A stretch of DNA of 64,000 nucleotides, taken from Fomes fomentarius (taxonomy: Eukaryota; Basidiomycota; Agaricomycetes; Polyporales; Polyporaceae). A program made the position numbers and the translations under genes. Of the stretch, positions 48,824 to 59,880 are shown piece by piece. Each line of letters starts with the position of its first letter. Position 1 is the stretch's first letter. The DNA lies in assembly GCA_022606135.1 (NCBI GenBank), contig JABYQN010000006.1, positions 310,001 through 374,000 on the forward strand, written 5' to 3'. Below the pieces are notes generated by a model, which had not been told where the DNA came from, did no database searches, and was given only the letters and a program-made list of their open reading frames with translations.

Positions 48824-49163
48824 CGTGCTGGAAGGGGCTGTGATCACTACGTGAGAGCCATCCACCTATTTATCGGAGCTGGGTCATATAACAAGGCTCC
48901 GTGGGATTTGTCGGCGTCGGAGAAGTGCCTCGTTAGGCCTAGGCCGGAGCATGGTCACACAAGTAGCGTTCAATTGGACTTCGCTGTAAGCAAGATTTAG
49001 GCAGGAGGAGCCTCCTTGAGTTATCGGTATCGTCGCCTCCCGCCAACCGGTACAGTAAAGGATCCCAGTAAGTAGTAAGAACTTTGTCGAATGGCAGGTC
49101 CGATAGGAAAAAGAAGCGAGCATCCATGATAACTATGACTACATAAAAAGAACGGGCGAGGAG

Positions 49164-49247
49164 GCCCCCATTGTCTAATGGTTATGACGTCAGACTTCTA
49201 CCTTATCAGTGATCTGGAGGTTGTGGGTTCGAGTCCCACTGGGGGCT
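49164..49247 (+). tRNA. tRNA-Arg (anticodon TCT) with 11-nt intron
   Basis: The acceptor stem GCCCCCA pairs with TGGGGGC (49240-49246), discriminator T. The D arm contains AATGGTTA. The anticodon stem TCAGA pairs with TCTGG. The loop is CT-TCT-A followed by an intron CCTTATCAGTG (49201-49211) at the canonical 37/38 site. The T arm GTGGG-TTCGAGT-CCCAC is perfect. A TTTT Pol III terminator follows at about 49261. It lies about 300 nt outside the left arm of the inverted duplication. Confidence 0.95.
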
Positions 49248-49706
49248 CTGGCAGACATGATTTTCATTTTACTGTGGCCTTCTCATCCCCGAATTCGCTC
49301 TGTGCCAATCCCCCTAGTCATCCTTTGGGGAAAGTCGTGACAAATACGGGTAGTTGTCAAGGTTCCCGTTTTGATCCTATCTTCGATTGTATTCGTTCTG
49401 TCTGGTCAATGACTGCCACGTGATATGGCCTGGTTGGCCGCGCCTCCTATACTAACATCCCGGCGTCCTGCCAGCTACACTACTTTACTTATCTGTTTCG
49501 AGGTACTACTGACTGTGCTCTGCTCCTAAAGAACAGACTCCGTGTATACGAGAGTCTTGTTTGCCTCTTGGGCAAATACATCTTCATCGCTGACTCCTCA
49601 TGTCACCCTGATAACACTCTATATATGTAGCCATGCCCTACCGTTCCCTTTCCAAACCACACTTCCTCCCCACACTCGGCGCCGAGTCTTGCATCGAACC
49701 CTTGGA

Positions 49707-51329
49707 ATGTACGCCCGGAGCCGCGCGGACCATACGCGCATCACCAGCTTCCTAACGCGTAAGTATACTCAGTTTCTGGAATAAACTATGTAGATCCAGC
49801 CTTTGGATGAATAACAAACCTACCACGTGTTCTTCTCATGTGGGTGAGGCTCAATCTTTCATGAACTGGTGCTTGGGAACGTCACACACTGCGGATCTTC
49901 GACTCGCATCCCGGGTCATTGGACATCATGTTGCGACGCTTCGTGAAATGAAGCCTACGCCACGCACTACGATGTTCCTCGCAGTTACACTGCATCACAT
50001 ACGCTGAACAAAGCATTCACTCTCTCAATGTCCCACTCCCTCAGGGACGCTGTCTTATCCTGGGCGGCTTGCGAGCATTCCTGTGCGCGTGAAGAACACG
50101 CGTCAGTAGCGGGTCACTCGTGCCGCTAATTTGTGTCGTGACCGGCTTCTGACAACTAAACCAGTGATCCTTATGGGCACCATTTGGGCGCCCGTCTAAA
50201 TCTTAGCCACACCCAGGTTGATAGTCGACTTTTCGGGAATAGTTTTTATCTCTCGATATCTCATTGGAGAAGTGCTCTGATCATCACCCATAGTCACTAT
50301 CTCTTCTCTGGGTAAGTGCTTATATTAATTGTCAGGCACTCATTGATTACTTGGTGATCGGGACTGCGCTGATGTGTGAGTGCGAGCTACCTCCCTCTAT
50401 CGCTCGCTCGCTCAGAGGCATTCTCAGACATCAACAACGTTGGCGCAATATCACAAGCACTGTTCGCGTTCAACAACCCCGACTACGATGAACGACAAGC
50501 TGCTCAATGGCAAGCCACCCAAGTATCCACCGTCAGCATCATGAACTGTCTCGGACGCATCAGCATCGGTACGCTGTGTCCGGTTCCTCCTCGATGGTCT
50601 TTTTTTCATGCCTTGATCGGCGCAGGTATCATCGCGGACTTCACAAAGAGCCGACTGGGCCTCCCGCGCTCCTTCTGCGCAATCATAGTCGCGACCCTAT
50701 TTAACATCTCCCAAATCACCTATTTCTTCATCGAGGACATCTCCAACCTATGGAAGGCCAGTGCCCTGCTCGGTCTTGCATACGGTGGGCTGTTTGGGCT
50801 GTTCCCCACGCTCGTCATCGAGTGGTTCGGACTCCGTGAGTATACATGCTCCCTCTATCGATACCTAACTACTGACCGTCGACCGACAGAGCACTTTTCC
50901 GAGAACTGGGGCTTCGTCTCGCTCTCGCCCATGCTCGGCGGGAACGTCTTCTCGATCGCATTCGGGCGCAACCTTGACTCACACGAAGACCCAGACCCCA
51001 CACCTTCCGCGGCCGACACCACCCTCCTCGCTACTGCAGCCACCGCGCTGTCCACCATCCTGCCTTCTTCCAATTCCCCTTCCACCCGTTCACTCTCGGC
51101 CTCGGTTGTCGCGACAGACGTCACACGCGCAGGGATACCGTCTCCGCACCACTGCATCATCGGGCGCGCGTGCTACGTCGACAGCCTGCAGATGACGATC
51201 GCGGCGTGCTGCGTTGCGCTTGCACTGGGCGTGTATGCAAGCTGGCGCGACTTGCGGAAGCAGCGGCGCTGGGCGAGTCGTTATGCTGCCGAGACGCCTG
51301 CGGTGGTGATTTGGGAGAGTGAGGAGTAA
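49707..51329 (+). pseudogene. MFS transporter pseudogene (left arm copy)
   Basis: A diverged copy of the complete gene at 57094-59727. The first-exon region (ATG 49707), the long first introns and the LGARLNLSHTQV exon are all recognisable. The sequence then jumps from the end of the following intron (CACCCATAG, near 50290) straight to TCACTATCTCTTCTCTG, deleting the exons for most of the N-terminal membrane helices. Downstream exons are largely open (INNVGAISQALFAFNNPDYD, then FTKSRLGLPRSFCAII, HFSENWGFVSLSPMLGG), ending at 51329. No functional transporter can be made. Confidence 0.85.
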
Positions 51330-51735
51330 CGAGCGTAGCGTAGCGTTCTAGGCGATTTTGAGCCTTGATACTTACGGGTCGTGGTTACGGGTCGCTTTTG
51401 TCGGTCTCAAATGACGGTCTTTTTGATTGTGTATAACCAAGATGGAGGTATAGATGTGGTAATTATGCGTCTTAAGGTACATGGTTAGAATGTGATTGGG
51501 ATGGATACATGCTAGTGAGACGAGCGAGACAGAAAAGTGAGGTATAACGAGGTGTGAGGTATAGCGGGACTGATGCGGGGTATAGATAGTGAGGCGATTG
51601 CAATGCATAGAAAGAGACTGGTGGTGCGGTATGAGATGGAATGGTGTGATAGGATGACTTGAGAAACATGGGAATAAACAATGACGAGACCTGACAAGAG
51701 AAAGTGAAGCAAACACGGAGCCTTACCACATACTA

Positions 51736-52897
51736 CTAGTACGGAGCAAGCACAGGAACGCCCTTAGGACGAACCCCCGGAGCACCATGCGGGCAGTCCC
51801 TATGCCGCGTTTTGAACATATCCGAGCGTTCGGTGAACATGCACCCGGGGTTCTCACATCGCCTCTTCAGCTTCTGGTGGACGGTCTGGACATGCTTCCG
51901 GAGGTTGTCCCTCAGTATGCGATCGTGGTGACAACCCGGCCACAGACAGCGATGCAAGGTCTTGCCTTTGTGATCTGTCCCAACCGATGTTTCGAGGACT
52001 TTGACCACACCCATCAGATGGTTCCAAAGGAGGATGGCAGGCATGGGCGGGAGCTGGCAGCCGTCCCAGATATAGGTCTTGACGGTGTCGGGAGATTCCC
52101 AGACGAGACTGCCGATGACATCGGGCAGGACAAGAGTGGGAGTACCGGCACCGACGGCGTGGGCGGGGGCAGGGGCAGGGGCGGGAGCGAGGGCGAGGAC
52201 GGGTGGTAGTGGGGCGGGGACAGGGTCGGCTTGCGGATAGAAGTAGTGGTCAGGAGCGGCAGGGAAGGTAGGAAAGGTGTATGGAGACGGAGCGGCGCTG
52301 AACGCGAAGAAGTCCGTCGCAAAGCCTGACGAGAAAGTGGGCATGGTTGCGGGGTGCGTGTACGTGGTGGGGGTTATCGTGATCATACGGGTTAAGAAGT
52401 CGATAGGGTCTTCTAACTCACCAAGGGCAATGGAGGGGCTGAGCGGAGGGATGAACTGGTTAGCGATGTCCTCCCCGGTCGATGGTTGCGCGAACGCCGC
52501 TGGCCAGATGGCCGGCAGCTCAGGAAAAGGGAGGCCCGTCGGAGGTGCCGCGGCGGACGGCGATGTGGTGGGATCGAGCCAGTTGGCCCACTCCGAGCCG
52601 CTGCATCGTTTGGTTAGGGAGACCGTTGGTGTCGGAGACCGAAGGCGGAGCACGTACCTGGCCCCATTGTCCTCCATCCCATCGTACGTTCCTTCGCCGA
52701 ACGTCATCCTATCGTGCTCACCCGCGAGCAACTCCTCAACGAAGTCCGACAGCCCGGTGTCGGTGCGGGAGGACCTGTGGCAGAAAAGGGTTAGATGGTG
52801 TCGCGTCGGGAGTCGGAGTGGGGAGTGGGGATGGTGGTTAGGCTTACGGAGACAGGGGAGCAAAAGCGTCGAAGATGGTGTCGTAGTTGTAGGACAT
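51736..52897 (-). CDS. Zinc-module family member H (intact, left arm)
   Basis: Three exons, 52897-52848, 52774-52658 and 52600-51736, both introns phase 2, 343 residues. The protein starts MSYNYDTIFDAFAPLSP, then a helix exon (TGLSDFVEELLAGEHDRM). A P/A-rich middle of about 150 residues has an (AP)n tract, then a diverged lead-in (TYIWDGCQLPPMP). Finger 1 is CLWPGC with HVQTVH, finger 2 is CENPGC with SDMFKTRHRDC. GTGAGT...TCAG inside exon 3 (96 nt, both ends phase 1) could be an optional intron. It converges on the MFS pseudogene, with TATAAAT 109 nt upstream. The only intact member of its subfamily (G, H, I). Confidence 0.85.
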
Positions 52898-53005
52898 CTT
52901 GGCGAGTGTTCTGGAATGGAGAAGGGGTAGTAGAGTGTACGAAGAGTAGAAGAGGCGAAGAGCGAGGTGCTGAGTGCTGGAGAGCAGCGCAGAAACCATC
53001 GCGGA

Positions 53006-53012
53006 ATTTATA
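53006..53012 (-). promoter_or_regulatory. TATA box of zinc-module gene H
   Basis: TATAAAT on the minus strand, about 110 nt upstream of the ATG at 52897. One base near here differs from the matching element of copy I (an extra T in AAATTCCGCG). Confidence 0.6.
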
Positions 53013-54114
53013 TGTTGGGAGAACGGCATCCATCGAGGCCATGAGGCGGGGACAGAGTACTGGTGTGACGGTGTGCGTCCAGCACGCGGCAGTTGTCTGC
53101 ACAAAGGCGGATTCGATTCCTGGACACGTATCTGAGCGACGACTCCGTCCAGAACGCGCGATACGGGATGCACAAAGGAGCGCTTCCTTGAGCCGCGGGC
53201 CAAAGCGGTAGCTGCGTCCATGGTTGAGCTTCGGCACGCGTGCGGCAGATGCCGCACTTCATTTCCGCCATGATTTCTGTGTTTTGGGGGCCTGTCCGTG
53301 GAGGTTAAGCCTCGCGCTGATGTCCTCTCGATCGTCGGGGACCCTGGCAACCCTTCCTGGCTCTCCTCGTGGATGACAAAGGATGCGATTGTCCAAGAAA
53401 GACGCTGCGGTGCTTATCGTGGCTCTGCTCAGCTTTGACTATTTGATGGCTACACGCCTGGTTCGCGGTCACGCACAAAGCGGTGTGGGTCGGACAGCTT
53501 CTGGCTGATTGTTCAGCTCTTTGTGCACCGTACCGTCCTTTGGTGGCCTTCATATACAGAATGTGATGCACGTTCACGGTGACTCGAATCTGCCATATTC
53601 GTCATCGACTGAACACGGAGGATCGGCGGCAGTTGTTGCTCGCACTCACCCCACTGTAACATCACCATGTCATCCTCGTCACAGAACCTCATGATACCGC
53701 GTCAATGATGCAGTGCGTACGCATGGAAAAACCGTTCAACGGCGTACACCGTTATAGGTTAAGTTCCCGCCCCTGGCATGCAGTAAGACTAAACTGAGCT
53801 TTAGCAACGCGATAACGCTCACTCACAGCAAATTGTCATTATAATTCAATGAATCTATAAGCCTATAACAACTAAATATGTTAATGGATCAGTCGCTGAC
53901 ATCTACGAGGAAGCGTCGGATACTTGAGTACTCGCCTGCTGTGAACACCGTCGACGTACTACTAGTACATCACACTGATGAACTTCAATGACAGCCAGTT
54001 GATCCAAAACCTACTGGGATTTGTTTGATTGGCTCCCCTATGGACTAGGAGACCTGTAAGTATCGATGCGCCTACGTATGCTTTTTCACTCTCAAATTTC
54101 GAGCGCGGCGTCTG

Positions 54115-54317
54115 CCCGATTTGGAAGTGGAAGCGCCGGCGGGAGAAAATTCGGCGTGTTCGCAGAATTATGGCACGTCGCAGCGAGGTTAACATCCAAG
54201 CTACTGAGTAGTATGTGTCCGAGGGACCTCCGGTATGTATGTGCTTCGCACTCCTCAACGCTGCCTTTCTGATCGCTGAACGCTGGCGCCATGTAAGTTT
54301 GCCAGTGAGACTAAAGT
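54115..54317. other. Spacer (loop) of the inverted duplication
   Basis: A non-repeated segment of 203 nt between the two arms. No gene is visible and no long reading frame continues from either arm. Confidence 0.85.
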
Positions 54318-55419
54318 CAGACGCCGCGCTCGAAATTTGAGAGTGAAAAAGCATACGTAGGCGCATCGATACTTACAGGTCTCCTAGTCCATAGGGGAGC
54401 CAATCAAACAAATCCCAGTAGGTTTTGGATCAACTGGCTGTCATTGAAGTTCATCAGTGTGATGTACTAGTAGTACGTCGACGGTGTTCACAGCAGGCGA
54501 GTACTCAAGTATCCGACGCTTCCTCGTAGATGTCAGCGACTGATCCATTAACATATTTAGTTGTTATAGGCTTATAGATTCATTGAATTATAATGACAAT
54601 TTGCTGTGAGTGAGCGTTATCGCGTTGCTAAAGCTCAGTTTAGTCTTACTGCATGCCAGGGGCGGGAACTTAACCTATAACGGTGTACGCCGTTGAACGG
54701 TTTTTCCATGCGTACGCACTGCATCATTGACGCGGTATCATGAGGTTCTGTGACGAGGATGACATGGTGATGTTACAGTGGGGTGAGTGCGAGCAACAAC
54801 TGCCGCCGATCCTCCGTGTTCAGTCGATGACGAATATGGCAGATTCGAGTCACCGTGAACGTGCATCACATTCTGTATATGAAGGCCACCAAAGGACGGT
54901 ACGGTGCACAAAGAGCTGAACAATCAGCCAGAAGCTGTCCGACCCACACCGCTTTGTGCGTGACCGCGAACCAGGCGTGTAGCCATCAAATAGTCAAAGC
55001 TGAGCAGAGCCACGATAAGCACCGCAGCGTCTTTCTTGGACAATCGCATCCTTTGTCATCCACGAGGAGAGCCAGGAAGGGTTGCCAGGGTCCCCGACGA
55101 TCGAGAGGACATCAGCGCGAGGCTTAACCTCCACGGACAGGCCCCCAAAACACAGAAATCATGGCGGAAATGAAGTGCGGCATCTGCCGCACGCGTGCCG
55201 AAGCTCAACCATGGACGCAGCTACCGCTTTGGCCCGCGGCTCAAGGAAGCGCTCCTTTGTGCATCCCGTATCGCGCGTTCTGGACGGAGTCGTCGCTCAG
55301 ATACGTGTCCAGGAATCGAATCCGCCTTTGTGCAGACAACTGCCGCGTGCTGGACGCACACCGTCACACCAGTACTCTGTCCCCGCCTCATGGCCTCGAT
55401 GGATGCCGTTCTCCCAACA

Positions 55420-55426
55420 TATAAAT
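55420..55426 (+). promoter_or_regulatory. TATA box of zinc-module copy I
   Basis: TATAAAT lies 115 nt upstream of the ATG at 55541, in the same place as in copy H. Confidence 0.6.
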
Positions 55427-55540
55427 CCGCGATGGTTTCTGCGCTGCTCTCCAGCACTCAGCACTCAGCACCTCGCTCTTCGCCTCTTCTACTCTTCGTA
55501 CACTCTACTACCCCTTCTCTATCCCAGAACACTCGCCAAG

Positions 55541-56689
55541 ATGTCCTACAACTACGACACCATCTTCGACGCTTTTGCTCCCCTGTCTCCGTAAGCCTAA
55601 CCACCATCCCCACTCCCCACTCCGACTCCCGACGCGACACCATCTAACCCTTTTCTGCCACAGGTCCTCCCTCACCGACACCGGGCTGTCGGACTTCGTT
55701 GAGGAGTTGCTCGCGGGTGAGCACGATAGAATGACGTTCGGCGAAGGAACGTACGATGGTATGGAGGACAATGGGGCCAGGTACGTGCTCCGCCTTCGGT
55801 CTCCGACACCAACGGTCTCCCTAACCAAACGATGCAGCGGCTCGGAGTGGGCCAACTGGCTCGATCCCACCACATCGCCGTCCGCCGCGGCACCTCCGAC
55901 GGGCCTCCCTTTTCCTGAGCTGCCGGCCATCTGGCCAGCGGCGTTCGGCCAACCATGGACCGGGGGGACATCCCCAACCAGTTCATACCACCATTCAGCC
56001 CCTTCGTTCCCATTGGTGAGTTGGAAGACCCTATCGAGGTCTTCACCCGTATGATCACGATAACCCCCACCACGTACACGCACCCCGCAACCATGCCCAC
56101 TTTCCCGTCAGGCTTTGCGACGGACTTCTTCGCGTTCAGCGCCGCTCCGTCTCCATACACCTTTCCTACCTTTCCTGCCGCTCTCGACGACTACGTCTAT
56201 CCGCAAGCCGACCCTGTCCCCGCCCCACTACCACCCGTCCCCGCTCCCGCCCCCGTCCCCGCCCCCGCCGTCGGTGCCGGTACTCCCACTCTTGTCCTGC
56301 CCGATGTCATCGGCAGTCTCGTCTGGGAATCTCCCGACACCGTCAAGACCTACATCTGGGACGGCCGCCAGCTCCCGCCCATGCCTGCCATCCTCCTTTG
56401 GAACCATCTGATGGGTGTGGTCAAAGTCCTCGAAACATCGGTTGGGACAGATCACAAAGGCAAGACCTTGCATCGCTGTCTGTGGCCGGGTTGTCACCAC
56501 AATCGCATACTGAGGGACAACCTCCGGAAGCATGTCCAGACCGTCCACCAGAAGCTGAAGAGGCGATGTGAGAACCCCGGGTGCATGTTCACGGAACGGT
56601 CGGATATGTTCAAAACGCGGCATAGGGACTGCCCGCATGGTGCTCCGGGGGTTCGTCCTAAGGGCGTTCCTGTGCTTGCTCCGTACTAG
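55541..56689 (+). pseudogene. Zinc-module family member I, single-base frameshift (right arm)
   Basis: Exons 55541-55590, 55664-55780 and from 55838, as in H. Near 55965 the G run reads GGGGGGAC where H and G have GGGGAGGAC, a one-base loss. The original frame then ends at about 56054. The remaining coding sequence (from DIPNQFIPPFSP through both fingers to ...VLAPY at 56689) stays open in the shifted frame, so the lesion is recent. Apart from this it is nearly the same protein as H, with a shorter (AP)n tract. An assembly or base-calling error is the main alternative. Confidence 0.8.
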
Positions 56690-57093
56690 TAGTATCTGGT
56701 AAGGCTCCGTGTTTGCTTCACTTTCTCTTGTCAGGTCTCGTCATTGTTTATTGCCATGTTTCTCAAGTCATCCTATCACACCATTCCATCTCATACCGCA
56801 CCACCAGTCTCTTTCTATACATTGCAATCGCCTCACTATCTATACCCCGCATCAGTCCCGCTATACCTCACACCTCGTTATACCTCACTTTTCTGTCTCG
56901 CTCGTCTCACTAGCATGTATCCATCCCAATCACATTCTAACCATGTACCTTAAAACGCATAATTACCACATCTATAGCTCCATCTTGGTTATACACAATC
57001 AAAAAGACCGTCGTTTGAGACCGACAAAAGCGACCCGTAACCACGACCTGTAAGTATCAAGGCTCAAGATCGCCTACTAGAACGCTACACGCC

Positions 57094-59727
57094 TTACTCC
57101 TCGCTCTCCCATATCACCACCGCAGGCGTCTCGGCACCATGACGACTCGCCCAGCGTCGCTGCTTCCGCAAGTCGCGCCAGCTTGCATACACGCCCAGTG
57201 CTAGCGCAACGCAGCACGCCGCGATCGTCATCTGCAGGCTGTCGACGTAGCACGCGCGCCCGATGATGCAGTGGTGCGGAGACGGTATCCCTGCGCGTGT
57301 GACGTCTGTCGCGACAACCGAGGCCGAGAGTGAACGGGTGGAAGGTGAACTTGAAGAAGGCAGGATGGTGGACAGCGTGGCGGCTGCAGTCGCGAGGAGG
57401 GTGCTGTCGGCCGCGGGCGGTGCGGGGTCTGGGTCTTCGTGCGAGTCAAGGTTGCGCCCGAATGCGATCGAGAAGACGTTCCCGCCAAGCATGGGCGAGA
57501 GTGAGACGAAGCCCCAGTTCTCGGAAAAGTGCTCTGTCGGTCGACGTTCAGTAGTCAGGTATCGATATAGAGGGAGGACTGAGGTACACTCACGGAGTCC
57601 GAACCACTCGATGACGAGCGTAGGGAACAGGCCAAACAGCCCGCCGTATGCAAGACCGAGCAGGGCACTGGCCTTCCACAGGTTAGAGATGTCTTCGATG
57701 AAGTAACAGGTGATTTGGGAGATGATGAACAGGGTCGCGACAATGATTGCGCAGAAGGAGCGCGGGAGGCCCATTCGGCTCTTTGTGAAATCCGCAATGA
57801 TACCTGCGCCGATCAAGGCATGAGATAAAGACCATCGAGGGAGGAACCGGACACAGCGTACCGATGCTGATGCGTCCGAGACAGTTCATGATGCTGACGG
57901 TGGATACTTGGGTGGCTTGCCATTGAGCAGCTTGTCGTTCATCGTAGTCGGGGTTGTTGAACGCAAACAGTGCTTGTGATATAGCGCCAACGTTGTTGAT
58001 ATCTGGGAATGCCTGTGAGCGAGCGAACGATAGAGAGAAGTAGCTCGCACTCACACATCAGCCCAGTGCCGCTCACTTCATGCAGGTCAGTAATCAATCA
58101 GTGCCCGACACTTCATATCAGCACTTACACAGAGAAGAGATAGTGAACAAGAGCCAGAAGTCGATTGTAGTGAACAACCTCTTTCCGTGTATGTTGACCG
58201 TCCCTTCAAAGGACTTGTTGAATTGGCTTCTCGTGCTGTTCCGCGAAAGCGATCGTGAATTGTGCGATCGGTGCCGCGCAATGCCCGTATGCGGCGGACT
58301 GAGCATCACCGAGTCCGCCGCAGCCGGCGCGACGTATTCTGAAGTCGGCTGAATATGTGAAGGCGAGACCAACGGAGCCTCTTCATCCAACTCGAACTCC
58401 GGGTCACGGGCCATCTCATCCTCGTCCTCCTCTCGCGACAGCAGGTGCGTATGGCTAGTGTTGTTCGCTGAGTACGTCGTTGGAGAGCCGCCGCCGAGAC
58501 CTTCGCCGACACCGTAGTCGGACGAGCTGTCCCCATCGGCATGCTCGAGACGCGCGGTGGGGTCGAGATGCGGAGGCGGAATTGGGCGGACGAAGAGGAA
58601 GCCGAGAATCATGGGGAGTGCGGTGCCGAATGCGAGGAGGAGGAGGAACTCGGATGTATTGCCCGGGAATAGAGTATGCGCGATGGTGGAGAAGAGGAAC
58701 GCGGACAGCCCAAAGCCGGAGATGACGATACCGTTGGCTGTGGCGCGCTACACACATTTTGTCAGGAAGCGCACTTGGATACAACAATCGCAGCTCCTCA
58801 GGTACTCACATTGCGATCTGGCCAGCTCTTCGCAGTTGCGTTCATCGAGCCGACCAAGCCACCATTGCCGCCTATGCCAGTGAGAAAGCCGCAGAAGACG
58901 AGAAGAGCAAAGGAGGTCACACTGATGGTCTCTCCTGCAGGAAGACCTGTGTCGAAGAAATGGCGGATGCCGAGGTATCCTGACAGGAGGGCGAAAAACG
59001 CGATGACCATCATGATCCGTGGACCTTTACGGTCGACAATGCCACCCCATATTGGCGCAGTTCCGTATACACCGACTGTGGGTGATGATTAGAGCACCTC
59101 ACAATGAAATAGCGAGGGATACAGACTATTGCCCGAAAGGCCAACGATATTAACCTGGATGTGGCTAAGATTCAGACGGGCGCCCAATTGGGGCCCATAA
59201 GCTGCAATAAGTCCGATCAGTCAAGGTTAATAGCCGGACACGACACAAATGAGCGGCACGAGTGACACGCTGCTGACGCGTGTTCGTTCATTCCCGCCCA
59301 CGGGAATGCTCGCAAGCTGCCTATGATAAGAACAGCGTCCCTGGGGGAGCGGGACAGTGGCAGGCCAGAGAGACAAGGCGTTGTTCGTATGTACTATGTG
59401 ATGCAATCTAACTGGGAGGAGCATCATAGTGCGTGGCGCAGGCTTGGAATTGACGAGCGTTTGCGATGACTCGCCATCCGAGTTGAAGATACACAGCGTG
59501 TGACGTTGCCAAGCACAACTGAGTCTATGAGAGATCGAGCCCGACGAACCTGAGAAGACCTGAAGGACGCGTGTCAGGTTGATGAATCCATACACTTAGA
59601 CAAGGCCTGGGCCTACATAGTTGGTTCCGGAAGCAAGCGCAACGAGTATACACGTCAGGAAGCTGGTGATGCGCGCAGCGCTGAAGAGCGGCGGAGGGTG
59701 CTGGTGGTCCGCGTGGCTGGTGTGCAT
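57094..59727 (-). CDS. MFS transporter (nodulin-like / Mch1-like), intact copy
   Basis: Exons: 59727-59617, a 10-nt microexon 59559-59550 (GTCTTCTCAG), 59201-59127, 59075-58810, 58747-58129, a 21-nt exon 58075-58055, from 58002, then two further introns, ending at 57094. The splices rebuild conserved motifs across short exons: GTNYVFSAYGPQLGARL, LSGNIGVYGTAPIWGGIVD and LSGTGLMYINNVG. Twelve hydrophobic segments are expected; a long acidic/S-rich cytosolic loop sits between helices 6 and 7 (LLSREEDEDEMARDPEF). The family holds fungal monocarboxylate-like and nodulin-like permeases whose substrates are rarely known. This copy has all exons that the left-arm copy lost. It converges on copy I. 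Confidence 0.88.
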
Positions 59728-59880
59728 TCCCAGGGTTCGGTCTAGGACTGGGGACAAGTGGAAAGGGGGTAGGTTATGGCTAGAGCGAGGTTATGGCGAC
59801 ATTCAGCGAGTGCACACGTGTCTAGATGGGTGAAGAGGATGAAGGAGCGTGTGTCCACGTTGCCAGACTGGTCACTGTAC

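Larger units (their letters stand above)
49560..54114 (+). repeat. Left arm of a ~10-kb inverted duplication
   Basis: This arm is the reverse complement of about 54318-59880. The 174 nt next to the spacer match base for base by eye, and the match looks perfect inward of about 53010. It is recognisable but diverged outward to at least the MFS 5' flank near 49560. A 929-nt segment present in the right arm (58147-59075) is missing here, which explains the difference in arm length. Confidence 0.93.
54318..59880 (-). repeat. Right arm of the ~10-kb inverted duplication
   Basis: The mirror copy of the left arm. It contains the frameshifted zinc-module copy I and the complete MFS gene. The outer limit is set where similarity to the left arm's MFS 5' flank fades, about 59880; this border is approximate. 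Confidence 0.9.

Noticed and set aside
53008..53577. Short frames of 87 and 90 codons repeated identically in both palindrome arms
   Set aside because: Identity follows from the recent duplication and not from coding constraint; no splice or family evidence.
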